From positions 1 to 64,000 of the forward strand of contig CALJUZ010000131.1 of NCBI GenBank assembly GCA_937975235.1: a DNA stretch of 64,000 bases, written 5' to 3'. Below the pieces are notes generated by a model, which saw nothing but the letters and a program-made list of their open reading frames with translations, was not told the origin of the DNA and searched no databases. The stretch is from CALJUZ01 sp003387805. GTDB lineage: Bacteria; Bacillota; Limnochordia; Limnochordales; ZCTH02-B6. The position numbers were made by a program, and so were the translations under genes. Below, one piece after another: positions 52,282 to 62,456 of this stretch; positions within the stretch are counted from its first letter, which is position 1, and every line of letters begins with the position of its first letter.

Positions 52282-52462
52282 CGCCAGCCTCCTCGATGAA
52301 GCGGCCCAGCCTGGCCCGGATCTCCTCCTCGCTCAGCTCATCGAGCCGGTCCACCAGATCGATCATTTCCGCGAGCTCGTCCTCGGACAGCACGCCTTTG
52401 CGGTGCAGCCCCTCGAACACGCTCAAAAACTTCAGCTTCAGGCGCTCCATATGCTCGAACAC
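52265..52462 (-). CDS. Small acidic helical protein, 65 residues
   Basis: Not recognised. It lies 4 bp after dnaB and overlaps the next gene by 17 bp, so it is probably translated from the dnaB message. The product is all-helical and charged (EGLHRKGVLSEDELAEMIDL, LDELSEEEIRARLGRFIEEA). GTG at 52462 or ATG at 52450; no strong ribosome site. Confidence 0.5.
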   Translation of the reverse strand: MFEHMERLKLKFLSVFEGLHRKGVLSEDELAEMIDLVDRLDELSEEEIRARLGRFIEEAGDAADL

Positions 52463-52466
52463 GGGT

Positions 52467-53846
52467 TTACACCGTCACTTCGTCCACGAACTTGGTGTAC
52501 TCCTTGTAGAAGCGCAGCCGCACGCTGCCCGTCTCGCCTTTGCGCTGCTTGGCGAAGATGACTTCCACCACGCCCTCGGTGCCCTCCTCCCGGGCCCGCT
52601 CGGGATAGTAGTAATCGTCGCGGTAGAGGAAGATGACGACGTCGGCGAACTCCTCGATGTTGCCGCTGTCGCGCAGGTCCGACATGACGGGGCGCTTGTT
52701 GTCGCGGCTCTCCACCGAGCGGTTCAGCTGCGACAGCAAAATGATGGGCAAATCCAGCTCGCCCGCCAGATCCCGCAGCTCCCGCACGATGTCGCCCACC
52801 ACCAGCGCCCAGTTTTTCGACGTGTTGGCCGGCGGCTTGATGAGCTGCAGGTAGTCGATGACGATGAGGCCCAGATTGGGCTCCTCCGCCTTGACCTTGC
52901 GGGCCTGGGCCCGGATTTCCGACACCGTCATGCCCCGCCGGTCCACGATCTTGATGGGCAGCTGGTACAGCTCGTTGAAAATCGACTCGGTGCGGGCGAA
53001 CTTCTCGTCGTCCATCCTGGTCTGGTAGTCGCGGGCCGTCACTTCCGCCGCGCCGTTTTCCTGCTTGTAGCGGAACAGCTCGCTGATGACCAGGCGGTCG
53101 CCGATCTGCACGTCGTCCATCTCCAGGCTGAAGATGAGCACCGGCGTGCGCTCCCTGGACTTGGCCACGTTGACGGCCCAGTTGAGGACCAGCGACGTCT
53201 TGCCCATGGACGGCCGGGCCGCCAAAATGATGAGGTCGCCCTTCTTGAAGCCCGTCGTCATCATGTCGATGGAAGGATATTTCACCAACAGTCCCGACGG
53301 CCGGCGGCCCTCCCGGCGCTCCAGGAGCTCCAGATAGCATTTGCGCAGCACGTCCACCAAGTCTTTGATGTCGTCGCGCGTGTCGGCCTTGGCCGTCGCG
53401 GCGAAAATGAGCTCCTGGGCCCGGGCCTGGATGCGCTCGATGGGCTCGGTGTGCTCCAGCAGCACCATCTGCTGGATTTCCTCCACCGCCTGCATAATGC
53501 GGCGCCGGGCCAGCCGTTCGTTCAGCGAATCGACGCTGGGCCCCAGCTCCAGCTCGCTGACGAAAGACTCGGTGACGGCCATCAGCGCGTTGTTCCAGTC
53601 CACGCCTTCCACGCCGCGCAGCCGGTTGTACACTTGCGTGTACGAAATGCGGCCGCCCTGGTTGTACAAGTCCACCACGGCCTCGAACATTTGCCGGTAG
53701 ACGGGATCAAAGAAGTGGTCCGGCGACAGCCGGTGCATCACCGTGTCCACGGTGTGGGGGTGCTTGATCAAAATGCCGATGACGCGGCGTTCCGCGTCGA
53801 CGTCGGCCAGCCCGGGGTGCCGACGCGCGTCAGCCGTCGTATTCAT
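52467..53846 (-). CDS. dnaB: Replicative DNA helicase DnaB (DnaC in Bacillus)
   Basis: Hexameric fork helicase, 459 residues. N-terminal DnaB domain (VDAERRVIGILIKHPHTVDT), linker, and RecA core with Walker A AARPSMGKTSLVLN, VLIFSLEMDDVQI, Walker B LGLIVIDYLQLI and the motif H4 SQLNRSVESR. No intein. ATG at 53846 with AAGGAGATG upstream, inside the dnaD-like gene (17-bp overlap), so the loader-like protein and helicase are translationally coupled. Confidence 0.95.
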   Translation of the reverse strand: MNTTADARRHPGLADVDAERRVIGILIKHPHTVDTVMHRLSPDHFFDPVYRQMFEAVVDLYNQGGRISYTQVYNRLRGVEGVDWNNALMAVTESFVSELELGPSVDSLNERLARRRIMQAVEEIQQMVLLEHTEPIERIQARAQELIFAATAKADTRDDIKDLVDVLRKCYLELLERREGRRPSGLLVKYPSIDMMTTGFKKGDLIILAARPSMGKTSLVLNWAVNVAKSRERTPVLIFSLEMDDVQIGDRLVISELFRYKQENGAAEVTARDYQTRMDDEKFARTESIFNELYQLPIKIVDRRGMTVSEIRAQARKVKAEEPNLGLIVIDYLQLIKPPANTSKNWALVVGDIVRELRDLAGELDLPIILLSQLNRSVESRDNKRPVMSDLRDSGNIEEFADVVIFLYRDDYYYPERAREEGTEGVVEVIFAKQRKGETGSVRLRFYKEYTKFVDEVTV

Positions 53847-54684
53847 CGGCGTACATCTCCTTCCAGCGGCGCACCGCGTCCGGGTCCACCGAGTCGTACG
53901 CGGCCGCGTTGGGCGCGCCCTCGCTGCGCTGCGGCAGCGCCGACGCGCGCGACTGGCGGCTGCGCTGCAGGTCGGCCACCGTGCGCACGCCGTCGTTGTA
54001 CCAGTTGCGCAGCACCGCCTCCAGGTAGTTCATGCGCGGCGTCTTGGCGTTTTGCACCGTCTCCTCGATGGCCAGCGCGATGACGTCGGGCGACATGCCC
54101 ATCTCCTCCAGCCAAAAGCGCAGCTTCTCGAACTGGGACGGGCCCAGCAGGCCGATGCGCTGGTGATAAAAAGCCACCACCGCCTCCAGGCCCGAGTCCG
54201 GGGCCGGAGGGGCCGTGCCGCCGTCGGCCGCGCCCCCGGCGACAGGCGGCGCGGCCCCGCCGGCCTCGGCCGTCTCCTCCGAGACCGTCGCTTCGGCCGC
54301 CGCGGCCGTCTGCGCCGCCGCGGTCAGCGCCGCTCCCGCGGGCGCCTCCGCGCCGGCCGGCGGGGCCGCGTCCGGCGGCGGCATGCACAGCGCCACGGCT
54401 TGTCCGCGCCGGACCAGAAGCCCGGCCCGCTCCAAATCGTCCAGAATGTGCTCCAGGCCCGCCGCGTCCACGCCCAGCCGCCGGGCCGTTTCGGCCACGG
54501 CGTCGCCGCGGAAGCCGGGCCGGCTCGCGAGCTCGTACAAGTTCAGCCAAGCCAGCACGGCCGGTCCGCCCACGACCGGCTGGTACACGGTGAACAGCTC
54601 CCGGGGCACGGCCAGCGGCCACTCCCGCCCTCCTTCCGCCGTCACCGTCCATTGGACGGGCGCAGCAGCGCCTTCCGTGGTCAT
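53830..54684 (-). CDS. dnaD: DnaD-domain primosome protein
   Basis: DnaD-family helper of helicase loading. The 284 residues have an N-terminal winged helix (AVPRELFTVYQPVVGGPAVL, DAAGLEHILDDLERAGLLVR), an Ala/Pro/Glu-rich linker of about 60 residues and the C-terminal DnaD domain (LGPSQFEKLRFWLEEMGMSP, VIALAIEETVQNAKTPRMNY, LEAVLRNWYNDG), with the conserved YxxxILxxW-like motif. ATG at 54684 with GGGAGGTAGG upstream. It is upstream of and coupled to dnaB; either dnaD or a DnaB-like (Bacillus) loader, which share this domain. Confidence 0.88.
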   Translation of the reverse strand: MTTEGAAAPVQWTVTAEGGREWPLAVPRELFTVYQPVVGGPAVLAWLNLYELASRPGFRGDAVAETARRLGVDAAGLEHILDDLERAGLLVRRGQAVALCMPPPDAAPPAGAEAPAGAALTAAAQTAAAAEATVSEETAEAGGAAPPVAGGAADGGTAPPAPDSGLEAVVAFYHQRIGLLGPSQFEKLRFWLEEMGMSPDVIALAIEETVQNAKTPRMNYLEAVLRNWYNDGVRTVADLQRSRQSRASALPQRSEGAPNAAAYDSVDPDAVRRWKEMYADEYDG

Positions 54685-54694
54685 ATCGCAGATC

Positions 54695-55831
54695 CTACCT
54701 CCCGGAAACGTGGTCACCCGCGGCCGCCTCGCGCCGGCGGCGCCGCTCGTGCCGCTCCAAGCCCAGCTGGATCAGACGGTCGATCAGTTCCGGGTACGGC
54801 AGGCCGGTGGCTTCCCACAGCTTGGGGAACATGCTGATGCGCGTGAAGCCGGGCATGGTGTTGATCTCATTCACCCAGACGGTCTCCGTCTCCTTGTGCA
54901 CGAAAAAGTCCACGCGGGCCAGCCCGCTCCCGTCCACCGCCTGAAACGCGGCCACGGCCATGCGGCGCACCTGCTCCGCGGCGGCCTCGCTGATGCGGGC
55001 GGGAATAATCAGCTCGGACTCACCCGACACGTATTTGGCTTCGTAATCGTAAAAGTCGCCCGCGGGCACGATTTCGCCCGGAATGGACGCCTCGGGGCGG
55101 TCGTTGCCCAGAACGCTGACTTCCACTTCGCGGCACTCCAGCGCCGCCCGCTCCACGATGACTTTGCGGTCGTGGCGCAGCGCCTCCTGCACCGCCGCGT
55201 CCAGCCCCTCCGGCGCCGCGACGCGGCTGACGCCGACGCTGGACCCCAGATTGGCCGGCTTGACGAAACACGGATAGCCCAGCTCGTCGCTGATGCGCTC
55301 GCGCAGCCGCGCGGCGTCCTCGGCCCACTGCGCGTCGGTGAAAACGATGTAATCCAGCACCGGCAAGCCCGCGTGCCGGAAGGCCATTTTCATGAAGGCT
55401 TTGTCCATGGCCACGGCCGAGGCCGCCACGCCGGCGCCGACGTAGGGGACGCCGGCCAAGTCGAACAAGCCCTGGATGGTTCCGTCCTCGCCGTAGGGTC
55501 CGTGCAGCACGGGAAAGAAAATGTCCGCGGACGCCAGCGCCGCGGCCGGACCGCTTTCCACGGGCGCGCCGGGCGCGGCCGCCCGCGCCGGCAGGCCGCC
55601 GCCCGCCACCAGGGAGCGGGGCGGGACGGCCCCGTCGGGCACGCGGCCTTCCATGAGGGTCTTGAGCGGATCGCCCCCCACCAGCCAGCGCCCGTCTTTG
55701 GCGATGCCCACGGGGATGACTTCGTACCGCTCCTTGTCGATGGCGCTGATGATGCTTTGCGCCGACATGAGCGACACTTCGTGCTCGCCGGAGCGGCCGC
55801 CGAAGACGACGGCGACGCGCAGTTTGCCCAC
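54695..55831 (-). CDS. ddl: D-alanine--D-alanine ligase
   Basis: Makes D-Ala-D-Ala for peptidoglycan. ATP-grasp motifs: FGGRSGEHEVSLMSAQ, FPVLHGPYGEDGTIQGLFD, PCFVKPANLGSSVGV, the omega-loop with YDYEAKYVSGES and VNEINTMPGFT. The YxxK(Y)-like omega loop matches D-Ala ligases rather than D-Lac enzymes. The N-terminal half holds an insert of about 25 residues (GLPARAAAPGAPVESGPAA). The GTG at 55831 is chosen because AGGAG sits seven bases upstream. The 378-residue product ends in a basic tail. Confidence 0.93.
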   Translation of the reverse strand: MGKLRVAVVFGGRSGEHEVSLMSAQSIISAIDKERYEVIPVGIAKDGRWLVGGDPLKTLMEGRVPDGAVPPRSLVAGGGLPARAAAPGAPVESGPAAALASADIFFPVLHGPYGEDGTIQGLFDLAGVPYVGAGVAASAVAMDKAFMKMAFRHAGLPVLDYIVFTDAQWAEDAARLRERISDELGYPCFVKPANLGSSVGVSRVAAPEGLDAAVQEALRHDRKVIVERAALECREVEVSVLGNDRPEASIPGEIVPAGDFYDYEAKYVSGESELIIPARISEAAAEQVRRMAVAAFQAVDGSGLARVDFFVHKETETVWVNEINTMPGFTRISMFPKLWEATGLPYPELIDRLIQLGLERHERRRRREAAAGDHVSGR

Positions 55832-55916
55832 CGTTACCACTCCTAATAAAGGCCTCAGACTGCTACACCATATTCACGCGGGCGGGCGCTGCGCCGTCGG
55901 CCGGCATCCGTCCCGC

Positions 55917-57121
<1,205 letters not shown>

Positions 57122-57125
<4 letters not shown>

Positions 57126-57994
57126 GCCTCCGCCTCCTTGCCTCGCAAAGCTTCCAGCAGCGCCTCGCGCATCACGTTCGCGGGCGCCGGCGTGCCCGTC
57201 CAGCACTCAAAGGCCTCCACGCCCTGGTACAGCAACATGCCCCAGCCCGGCAGCGTGCGGCAGCCCCGGGCCTCGGCCGCCCGGAGCAGCGGCGTTTTCA
57301 GCGGCGTGTAGACGATGTCGGCCACCAGGTGCCGCGGCGCCAGCAAATCCGGATCCAGGGGCAGCGAAGGGTCGCCCGCCATGCCGACGGATGTGGTCTG
57401 CACCACCGCGTCCGCGGCCCGCAGCTCCGCGGCCAAAGGTTCCCGGGCCAGGGACAAACCGGCCGACGACGCGCCGTGCCGCGCGACGTCCTCCGCCAGC
57501 CGCCGAGCTTTGCTTTCCGTGCGGTTGGCCACGGCCACCCGCTCGGCCCCGGCCCGCGCCAGCGCGATGGCCACGGCCCGGGCCGCGCCGCCCGCGCCGA
57601 GCACCAGCACGCGGGCGCCATGCGGGTCAAACCCCGCCACTTCCCGCAGCGAGCGCACGAAGCCGGAGCCGTCGGTGTTGTGGCCCACCAGCCGGCCGCT
57701 GTCGTTGACGATGGTATTGACCGCGCCCATGGCGGCCGCCTCGGGCGTCAGCTCGTCCAAAAACGGAATGACCGCCGTCTTGTGGGGCACGGTGACGTTG
57801 ACGCCCCGGATGGACAGCGCTTTGACGCCCGCCAGCGCGGCGCTCACCGCGTCGTCCGCCACTTCAAAGGGCACGTACACCCAGTCCATGCCCAAGTGGG
57901 CGAAGGCGCGGTTGTGCATGCGCGGCGAGAGCGAATGGGCCACCGGCCGGCCGATGAGGCCCACCACGGCCGCGGCCCCCGTCAGCTCCGTCAC
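57122..57994 (-). CDS. aroE: Shikimate dehydrogenase AroE
   Basis: NADPH-dependent reductase of the aromatic pathway. The 290 residues have the substrate motif [12 protein letters not shown], the catalytic [20 protein letters not shown] with Lys-Asp pair, the Rossmann loop [14 protein letters not shown], and [11 protein letters not shown] (NADP-type Arg). GTG with GGGAGGGACG upstream. It lies between rplI and the aminotransferase, with which it shares a 4-bp overlap. Confidence 0.95.
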
Positions 57995-58027
57995 GCCCGT
58001 CCCTCCCGCTTCCCGACCGCGCGGCGC

Positions 58028-58477
58028 TTACTTGTCCTCGACCAAATCCACCTTCAGCTGCGCCTGCACGCCCGGGTACAGCCGCACCGTCACCGTGTGG
58101 GCGCCCACGGTTTTCAGCGGCTCGTCCAGCTCGATGCGGCGCTTGTCCACGCGGACGCCCAGCTGCTTCTCCACGTGCTCCGCGATGTCGCCCGACGTCA
58201 CCGAGCCGAACAGGCGGCCGCCCTCGCCGGCTTTCACCTTAATGACCAGCGTTCCCCGGGCCAGCTTGTCCGCGGCCTCCCGGGCTTCCGCCTCCTCCCG
58301 GGCCTGCTTGGCCGCGGCGCGCTTTTGCCGCTGCTCGTGCTGCTTCAAGTTGGCGCCCGTGGCCTCCACGGCCAGGCCCCGGGGAATCAGGAAGTTGCGC
58401 GCGTACCCTTCGGCCACGTCCACGACTTCGTCTTTGCGGCCGATGTTTTTCACGTCCTGAAGCAAAATGACTTTCAA
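58028..58477 (-). CDS. rplI: 50S ribosomal protein L9
   Basis: Two-domain 23S-binding protein, 149 residues: N-terminal domain [35 protein letters not shown]; long helical linker; C-terminal [23 protein letters not shown] at 58477 (start of LKVILLQD) with GGAGGAG upstream, giving the standard length. yybT/gdpP, which sits between DUF2232 and rplI in Bacillus, is missing here. Confidence 0.95.
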   Translation of the reverse strand: MKVILLQDVKNIGRKDEVVDVAEGYARNFLIPRGLAVEATGANLKQHEQRQKRAAAKQAREEAEAREAADKLARGTLVIKVKAGEGGRLFGSVTSGDIAEHVEKQLGVRVDKRRIELDEPLKTVGAHTVTVRLYPGVQAQLKVDLVEDK

Positions 58478-58499
58478 CAAAATCTCCTCCCGTCGCCCG

Positions 58500-59573
58500 T
58501 CACACCGCGCCCGGGGGCGCCTCCCCGCCGCCGGCGTTCCCGGCACCGCCTTCGTCGCCGCTTTCCCGGGGCAGCCGACGGAAGTTGAGCCACGTGTCCA
58601 GCGCGCCGATCCACGTCAGGACGAAGGGCGCCAGCCAGTACACGGCCACCAGCAAGATGACGGCCAGCGGCCGGCCGAGACCGCCCCGGCGCAGCCAGTG
58701 CCAGCCCACCGCCGCCCCCTGCACGGCGAACAAGGGGTTGAACACGATGAGCAAGTTGTGGCCGATGACGCCCGCGGCGCCGTCGCCGGATCCGAAAAAC
58801 ACCAGCAAGTGGCCGGCCAGGAAGCCCAGGGCGAAGGTCCACGGCCAGCGCCACCGGGCGAAGGGCGGAAAGGCCGGCACCGCGTCGCCCAGCCGCCGCA
58901 GGGCCAGGCCGGCAAAGGTGGTGTTGATGAACGCGCCGAAGAGCGCGCCCGCGGAAATCAAGCCGGGAAACAGGGGCCGCATCAGTGTGAAGCTCAGCTC
59001 CACATCGGCCACGGCCTGCTGCAGCGCCCGCATCGTCTCCGCGTCGGCGCCGCCCCGCTGGGCTTCCGACACGACGCCCCGCATCATCTCCAGCAAGTAC
59101 TCGATGGACACGGCGAACACGTCCACGCCCTGCAGCAGCAGCGCGCCCGCCCACACGGCGAAGCCCGGCAGCACCGCAGCCGCAAAGGCCAGCCAAAAGG
59201 CCTGCCACCACGACGCGCCCTCGCGCCAGGCGCCGCCGATGACCATGCCGACGAGGCCCAAGGTCACCAGGGCGATCATCGTCGCGACGGAATACGACTG
59301 CAGCGCCTCATCGGAGACGACCGCCGGCACGTCGGCGAACATGCTGCGCTGGGCGAAGGCCACCAGCACCAGCGTCGCCACCGCCACCACGGTGCCGGGC
59401 CGGTAGCCTTCCCGGTACACCAAAACGGCCAGCGGCACGGGTGCCAGGAACAGCAGCGGCACCATGAAAAACGCCCCGGCCAGGGCCAGCAGCATCGTCG
59501 AAGCGCCGAGCGCGAAGCGGCCGCCGCCATGCCGCCCTTCCTCAGGCGGCCGCGGTTCGTGCACGGCCCTCAC
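58500..59573 (-). CDS. DUF2232 (YybS-like) membrane protein
   Basis: Polytopic membrane protein of unknown function; its gene is paired with rplI and often gdpP in Bacillota. The 357 residues have about eight TMs ([20 protein letters not shown] to [20 protein letters not shown]), with the long periplasmic/cytoplasmic segment [20 protein letters not shown] between TM5 and 6. GTG with a 4-bp overlap with the upstream MazG-like gene. Confidence 0.88.
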   Translation of the reverse strand: MRAVHEPRPPEEGRHGGGRFALGASTMLLALAGAFFMVPLLFLAPVPLAVLVYREGYRPGTVVAVATLVLVAFAQRSMFADVPAVVSDEALQSYSVATMIALVTLGLVGMVIGGAWREGASWWQAFWLAFAAAVLPGFAVWAGALLLQGVDVFAVSIEYLLEMMRGVVSEAQRGGADAETMRALQQAVADVELSFTLMRPLFPGLISAGALFGAFINTTFAGLALRRLGDAVPAFPPFARWRWPWTFALGFLAGHLLVFFGSGDGAAGVIGHNLLIVFNPLFAVQGAAVGWHWLRRGGLGRPLAVILLVAVYWLAPFVLTWIGALDTWLNFRRLPRESGDEGGAGNAGGGEAPPGAV

Positions 59574-59890
59574 CCCGCCCCGTGGCGCATATATTCCAAG
59601 AGCTCGGAACAGTCACCAAACCATTGCTCCGCTTCGTGCCCCTGCTCCACCATGGCCTGCAGCCGTCGCCCGATGGCCTCGTCCAGGCCCGCGTAGGAGA
59701 TGCCCAGCCGTTTGCTGAGGGCGAACGCGCTGACGACCATGGCGGCCAGTGCGTCCTCGATGGCTTGTTGGTCGTTGCGGTACATGCTGTCGTACAGAGC
59801 GGCGACGCCGGCGGCGGCATCGGCCTTGAGACGTTCGATGGCTTGCAGGTTGCGCGCTACGTCCGTCCTGGCTCCTCCGGCCGCGATCAC
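59570..59890 (-). CDS. MazG-like family protein
   Basis: Small (106 residues) all-alpha protein like those lying between rpsR and yybS in other Bacillota. It has LQAIERLKADAAAGVAALYD, IEDALAAMVVSAFALSKRLGI, and HEAEQWFGDCSELLEYMRHG. The acidic residues expected for MazG metal binding are partly replaced, so activity is doubtful. GTG at 59890 with GGAGGTGG upstream. Confidence 0.75.
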   Translation of the reverse strand: MIAAGGARTDVARNLQAIERLKADAAAGVAALYDSMYRNDQQAIEDALAAMVVSAFALSKRLGISYAGLDEAIGRRLQAMVEQGHEAEQWFGDCSELLEYMRHGAG

Positions 59891-60060
59891 GGCCCACCAC
59901 CTCCGTCCGTACCTCCCGGACTTCGTCGCGGTCCCGAACCTATCCTGCCCTGGCCGCCGGAGACGACAAGGGTGGACCCGAAAGCCCACCCTGTGCTGAA
60001 ACCGATATGGATTCCGCCCGCGTGCGCGGGCGTGCGAGCGTGCGCCTCCCGGCGCGCCCC

Positions 60061-60285
60061 TCAGTCCGTCGTGTAAGGCAGCAGCGCAACCTGCCGGGCC
60101 CGCTTGATGGCCACGGTCAGCTGGCGCTGGTGCCGGGCGCAGTTGCCGGTGATGCGCCGCGGCAGCATCTTGGCCCGCTCGGTCAGGAAGCGGCGCAAGC
60201 GGCCGGTTTCCTTATAATCGATGCGGTCGATTTTGTCGACGCAGAACGCGCAAACCTTTCTTCTGCGCCTCCGTTCCCGCCGCAC
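60061..60285 (-). CDS. rpsR: 30S ribosomal protein S18
   Basis: Small-subunit protein, 74 residues: [40 protein letters not shown] and [19 protein letters not shown]. The CxxC (VCAFC) plus Cys in GNCARHQRQ mark the Cys-rich, zinc-type S18. GTG at 60285 is preferred because GGGAGG lies seven bases upstream; ATGs 6 and 15 bases earlier are possible. Confidence 0.95.
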   Translation of the reverse strand: MRRERRRRRKVCAFCVDKIDRIDYKETGRLRRFLTERAKMLPRRITGNCARHQRQLTVAIKRARQVALLPYTTD

Positions 60286-60345
60286 AAGCATTCCTCCCAT
60301 CCTGCAAACCGCCGGCCGCGGACGGAGGCGTCCGCGGCGGCGCGT

Positions 60346-60741
60346 TTAAAAGGGAACTTCGTCTTCTTCAAAGCCCGGGAAAGGGTCGGCCGCCGGGCCC
60401 GTGCCTTCGGACGGGCCGTCTTTCGGCCAATCCAGAAAGCGCACGTTGTCGGCCACCACTTCGGTAATCCAGCGGGTGCCGCCGTCCTGGGCCTGGTACG
60501 AGCGGGTCTGCAGGCGGCCTTCCACGGCCACCAGCCGCCCTTTGCCCAGGTTGTGCGCGCACACCTCCGCGAGCTTGCGCCACGTGACGACGGTGAAAAA
60601 GTCCGTCTCGCGCTCGCCCTGCTGGTTCTTGAACGGCCGATCCACAGCGATGCGGAAGTTGGTCACCGGAACGCCCGTCTGGGTGTACCGCAGCTCGGGA
60701 TCCGTGGCCAGGCGCCCGATTAGAATTACCCGGTTCAGCAA
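60346..60741 (-). CDS. ssb: Single-stranded DNA-binding protein
   Basis: OB-fold SSB, 131 residues: MLNRVILIGRLATDPELRYT, RIAVDRPFKNQQGERETDFF, RLVAVEGRLQTRSYQAQDG and the short acidic tail ending FEEDEVPF (protein-interaction tip). TTG start with GAGGAGGG upstream. Middle of the rpsF-ssb-rpsR operon. Confidence 0.96.
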   Translation of the reverse strand: MLNRVILIGRLATDPELRYTQTGVPVTNFRIAVDRPFKNQQGERETDFFTVVTWRKLAEVCAHNLGKGRLVAVEGRLQTRSYQAQDGGTRWITEVVADNVRFLDWPKDGPSEGTGPAADPFPGFEEDEVPF

Positions 60742-60765
60742 CGTCAGACCCTCCTCCGCGCTCGC

Positions 60766-61320
60766 TTACGACTCCTGCTTCCCGGCCGCTTCGTCGGCAT
60801 CGTCGCCGGCTTCGGCGGAAGCCTTGGCTTCCTCTTCGGCGTCGGCGCCGGCTTCGGCTTCGGCGGGAGCGTCGGTTTCGGCTGCCGCTTCCGCTTCGGC
60901 GCCCGCTTCCTCCGCCGCCTCCGTCTCCGCCGCGTCGCCCGCGCCTTCATCGCCTTCGGACGGCTCCTCGGCCGGCTTTTCCTCGGCCTTCACGGACTCC
61001 GGCGCCGCGGCCGCGGACTTCGGCACGGCCGTGGGGAATTCGTCCCGCACGACGAGGAAGCGCATGACTGCGTCGGTAATGCGCATGATGCGCTCCAGTT
61101 CCGTGGTGATGCCGGGTTGGCCTTGGAACTTGATGACGACGTAGTAGCCTTCGGTGTGGCCGTCGATCTCGTAAGCGAGCCGACGCTTGCCCCAGGGGTC
61201 GACGTGGGTGATCTGGCCGCCTTGGTCGGTGATGACGTCGGTCAGGCGGTTGATGACCGCGTCCAGCGCGTCCTGTTCCAGGTTCGGCCGGAGGACGACC
61301 ATCGCCTCATACGGTCGCAC
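60766..61320 (-). CDS. rpsF: 30S ribosomal protein S6 with long acidic tail
   Basis: The first 100 residues are a normal S6 (MRPYEAMVVLRPNLEQDALD, GKRRLAYEIDGHTEGYYVVI, ERIMRITDAVMRFLVVR). They are followed by an 85-residue Ala/Glu/Asp tail (184 in total), much longer than usual; S6 tails are known for glutamylation in E. coli but are only a few residues long. GTG with GGAGGTGAAG upstream. First of the rpsF-ssb-rpsR operon. Confidence 0.95.
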   Translation of the reverse strand: MRPYEAMVVLRPNLEQDALDAVINRLTDVITDQGGQITHVDPWGKRRLAYEIDGHTEGYYVVIKFQGQPGITTELERIMRITDAVMRFLVVRDEFPTAVPKSAAAAPESVKAEEKPAEEPSEGDEGAGDAAETEAAEEAGAEAEAAAETDAPAEAEAGADAEEEAKASAEAGDDADEAAGKQES

Positions 61321-61410
61321 GCGGCTTCACCTCCTCCCTATGGACTTTGGCCGCAAGCAGCGGCCACGGCCCCGGATCCAAAACGTCCGGAGCAGGGATA
61401 CCGCCCCAGT

Positions 61411-61439
61411 ATTATACACCGCCCTCGGCGCCGCGGCAA
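61411..61439 (-). promoter_or_regulatory. Promoter of the rpsF-ssb-rpsR operon
   Basis: On the minus strand TTGCCG (61434-61439) and TATAAT (61411-61416) with a 17-bp spacer, about 90 bp before rpsF. Confidence 0.65.
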
Positions 61440-61462
61440 TAGACGCCGCGCCCGCCCCCGCT

Positions 61463-61678
61463 TTACGGCGTCGCGCCGGTTTCTTCATCATAAACGCGGT
61501 GAACCACGGCCTTCACCTGCTTCTCAAACTTGCGCCGGGGCAGCATGACGACGCGGCCGCAGCCGAGGCACTTGATGCGGAAGTCCATGCCCGTTCGCAG
61601 CACCTCCCAGCGGTCGTCGCCGCACGGGTGCGGCTTGCGCATCTGCACGACGTCGCCCAGATAAAACTTGGCCGGCAA
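61463..61678 (-). CDS. DUF951 domain protein
   Basis: Small basic protein of unknown function, 71 residues. Typical DUF951 marks: KFYLGDVVQMRKPHPCGDDR, MDFRIKCLGCGRVVMLPR (CxxC) and KFEKQVKAVV. The Cys-His-rich core is probably a zinc knuckle. TTG at 61678 with AGGAGG upstream. It is upstream of rpsF, as in other Bacillota. Confidence 0.85.
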   Translation of the reverse strand: MPAKFYLGDVVQMRKPHPCGDDRWEVLRTGMDFRIKCLGCGRVVMLPRRKFEKQVKAVVHRVYDEETGATP

Positions 61679-61707
61679 GGCCAACCGCCTCCTTGACGGA
61701 AAAATAC

Positions 61708-61736
61708 TTGATCGGTGCTGGACAAAAGTATATCTT
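61708..61736 (+). promoter_or_regulatory. Possible promoter of rpsD
   Basis: TTGATC (61708-61713) and TATCTT (61731-61736) with a 17-bp spacer. The leader holds a small GTTGCC/GGCGAC hairpin (61757-61777), which could be the S4 autoregulation site known from other bacteria. Confidence 0.4.
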
Positions 61737-61804
61737 ATTAGGAGTGAAACCCCGTAAGTTGCCAAGGCTGCTGGCGACCATTTTTGTTGGAGGATGGATG
61801 TGGC

Positions 61805-62410
61805 ATGGCAAGACAGACCGGACCTAAGCACCGCATTTGCCGGCGCGTCGGCGAACCGGTATGCGGCTCGCCCAAGTGCCCGGCGCTCAAGCGTCCCTAC
61901 CCGCCCGGCCAGCACGGCAAGTCGCCGCGGCGCCGGGTGTCGGAGTATGGCCGCCAGCTGCTGGAGAAGCAAAAGATTCGCGCCATTTACGGCGTCTCGG
62001 AGACGTACCTGCGCAACACCTTCAAGAAGGCGGCGCGCTCCCGGGGCCGCACGGGTGAAATCGCCCTGCAGATGCTGGAGACGCGGCTGGACAACCTGGT
62101 CTACCGCATGGGCTTCGCCCCGACGCTGCCGGGCGCCCGCCAGCTGGTGACCCACGGGCACATCCTGGTGGACGGCCGCAAGGTGAACATTCCGTCCTAC
62201 CTGGTCCAGCCCGGCCAGGTCATCTCCGTGTCCGAGCGGGCCCGCAACCTGCCCATCGTGGCCGCCACGCTGGAGGCCGGGCCGCCCCACGTGCCCTACG
62301 TCGAGGTGGACGTGGAGAGCCGCTCGGGCCGGCTGCTGAACATTCCGGCGCGCGAGGAGATTCCGATCAAGGTCAATGAGACCCTCGTGGTCGAGTTCTA
62401 CGCCCGCTGA
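61805..62410 (+). CDS. rpsD: 30S ribosomal protein S4
   Basis: Primary 16S-binding protein and often translational autoregulator. The 201 residues: N-terminal Cys-rich zinc finger (KHRICRRVGEPVCGSPKCPA), S4 domain (LETRLDNLVYRMGFAPTLPG, RQLVTHGHILVDGRKVNIPS) and the end IPIKVNETLVVEFYAR. ATG at 61805 with GGAGG upstream. Stand-alone, as in Bacillus. Confidence 0.97.
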   Translation: MARQTGPKHRICRRVGEPVCGSPKCPALKRPYPPGQHGKSPRRRVSEYGRQLLEKQKIRAIYGVSETYLRNTFKKAARSRGRTGEIALQMLETRLDNLVYRMGFAPTLPGARQLVTHGHILVDGRKVNIPSYLVQPGQVISVSERARNLPIVAATLEAGPPHVPYVEVDVESRSGRLLNIPAREEIPIKVNETLVVEFYAR

Positions 62411-62456
62411 TCGCACGGTTCTAAGAAAATCGTCCGGTGGGAAACCGGCGTCGGGA

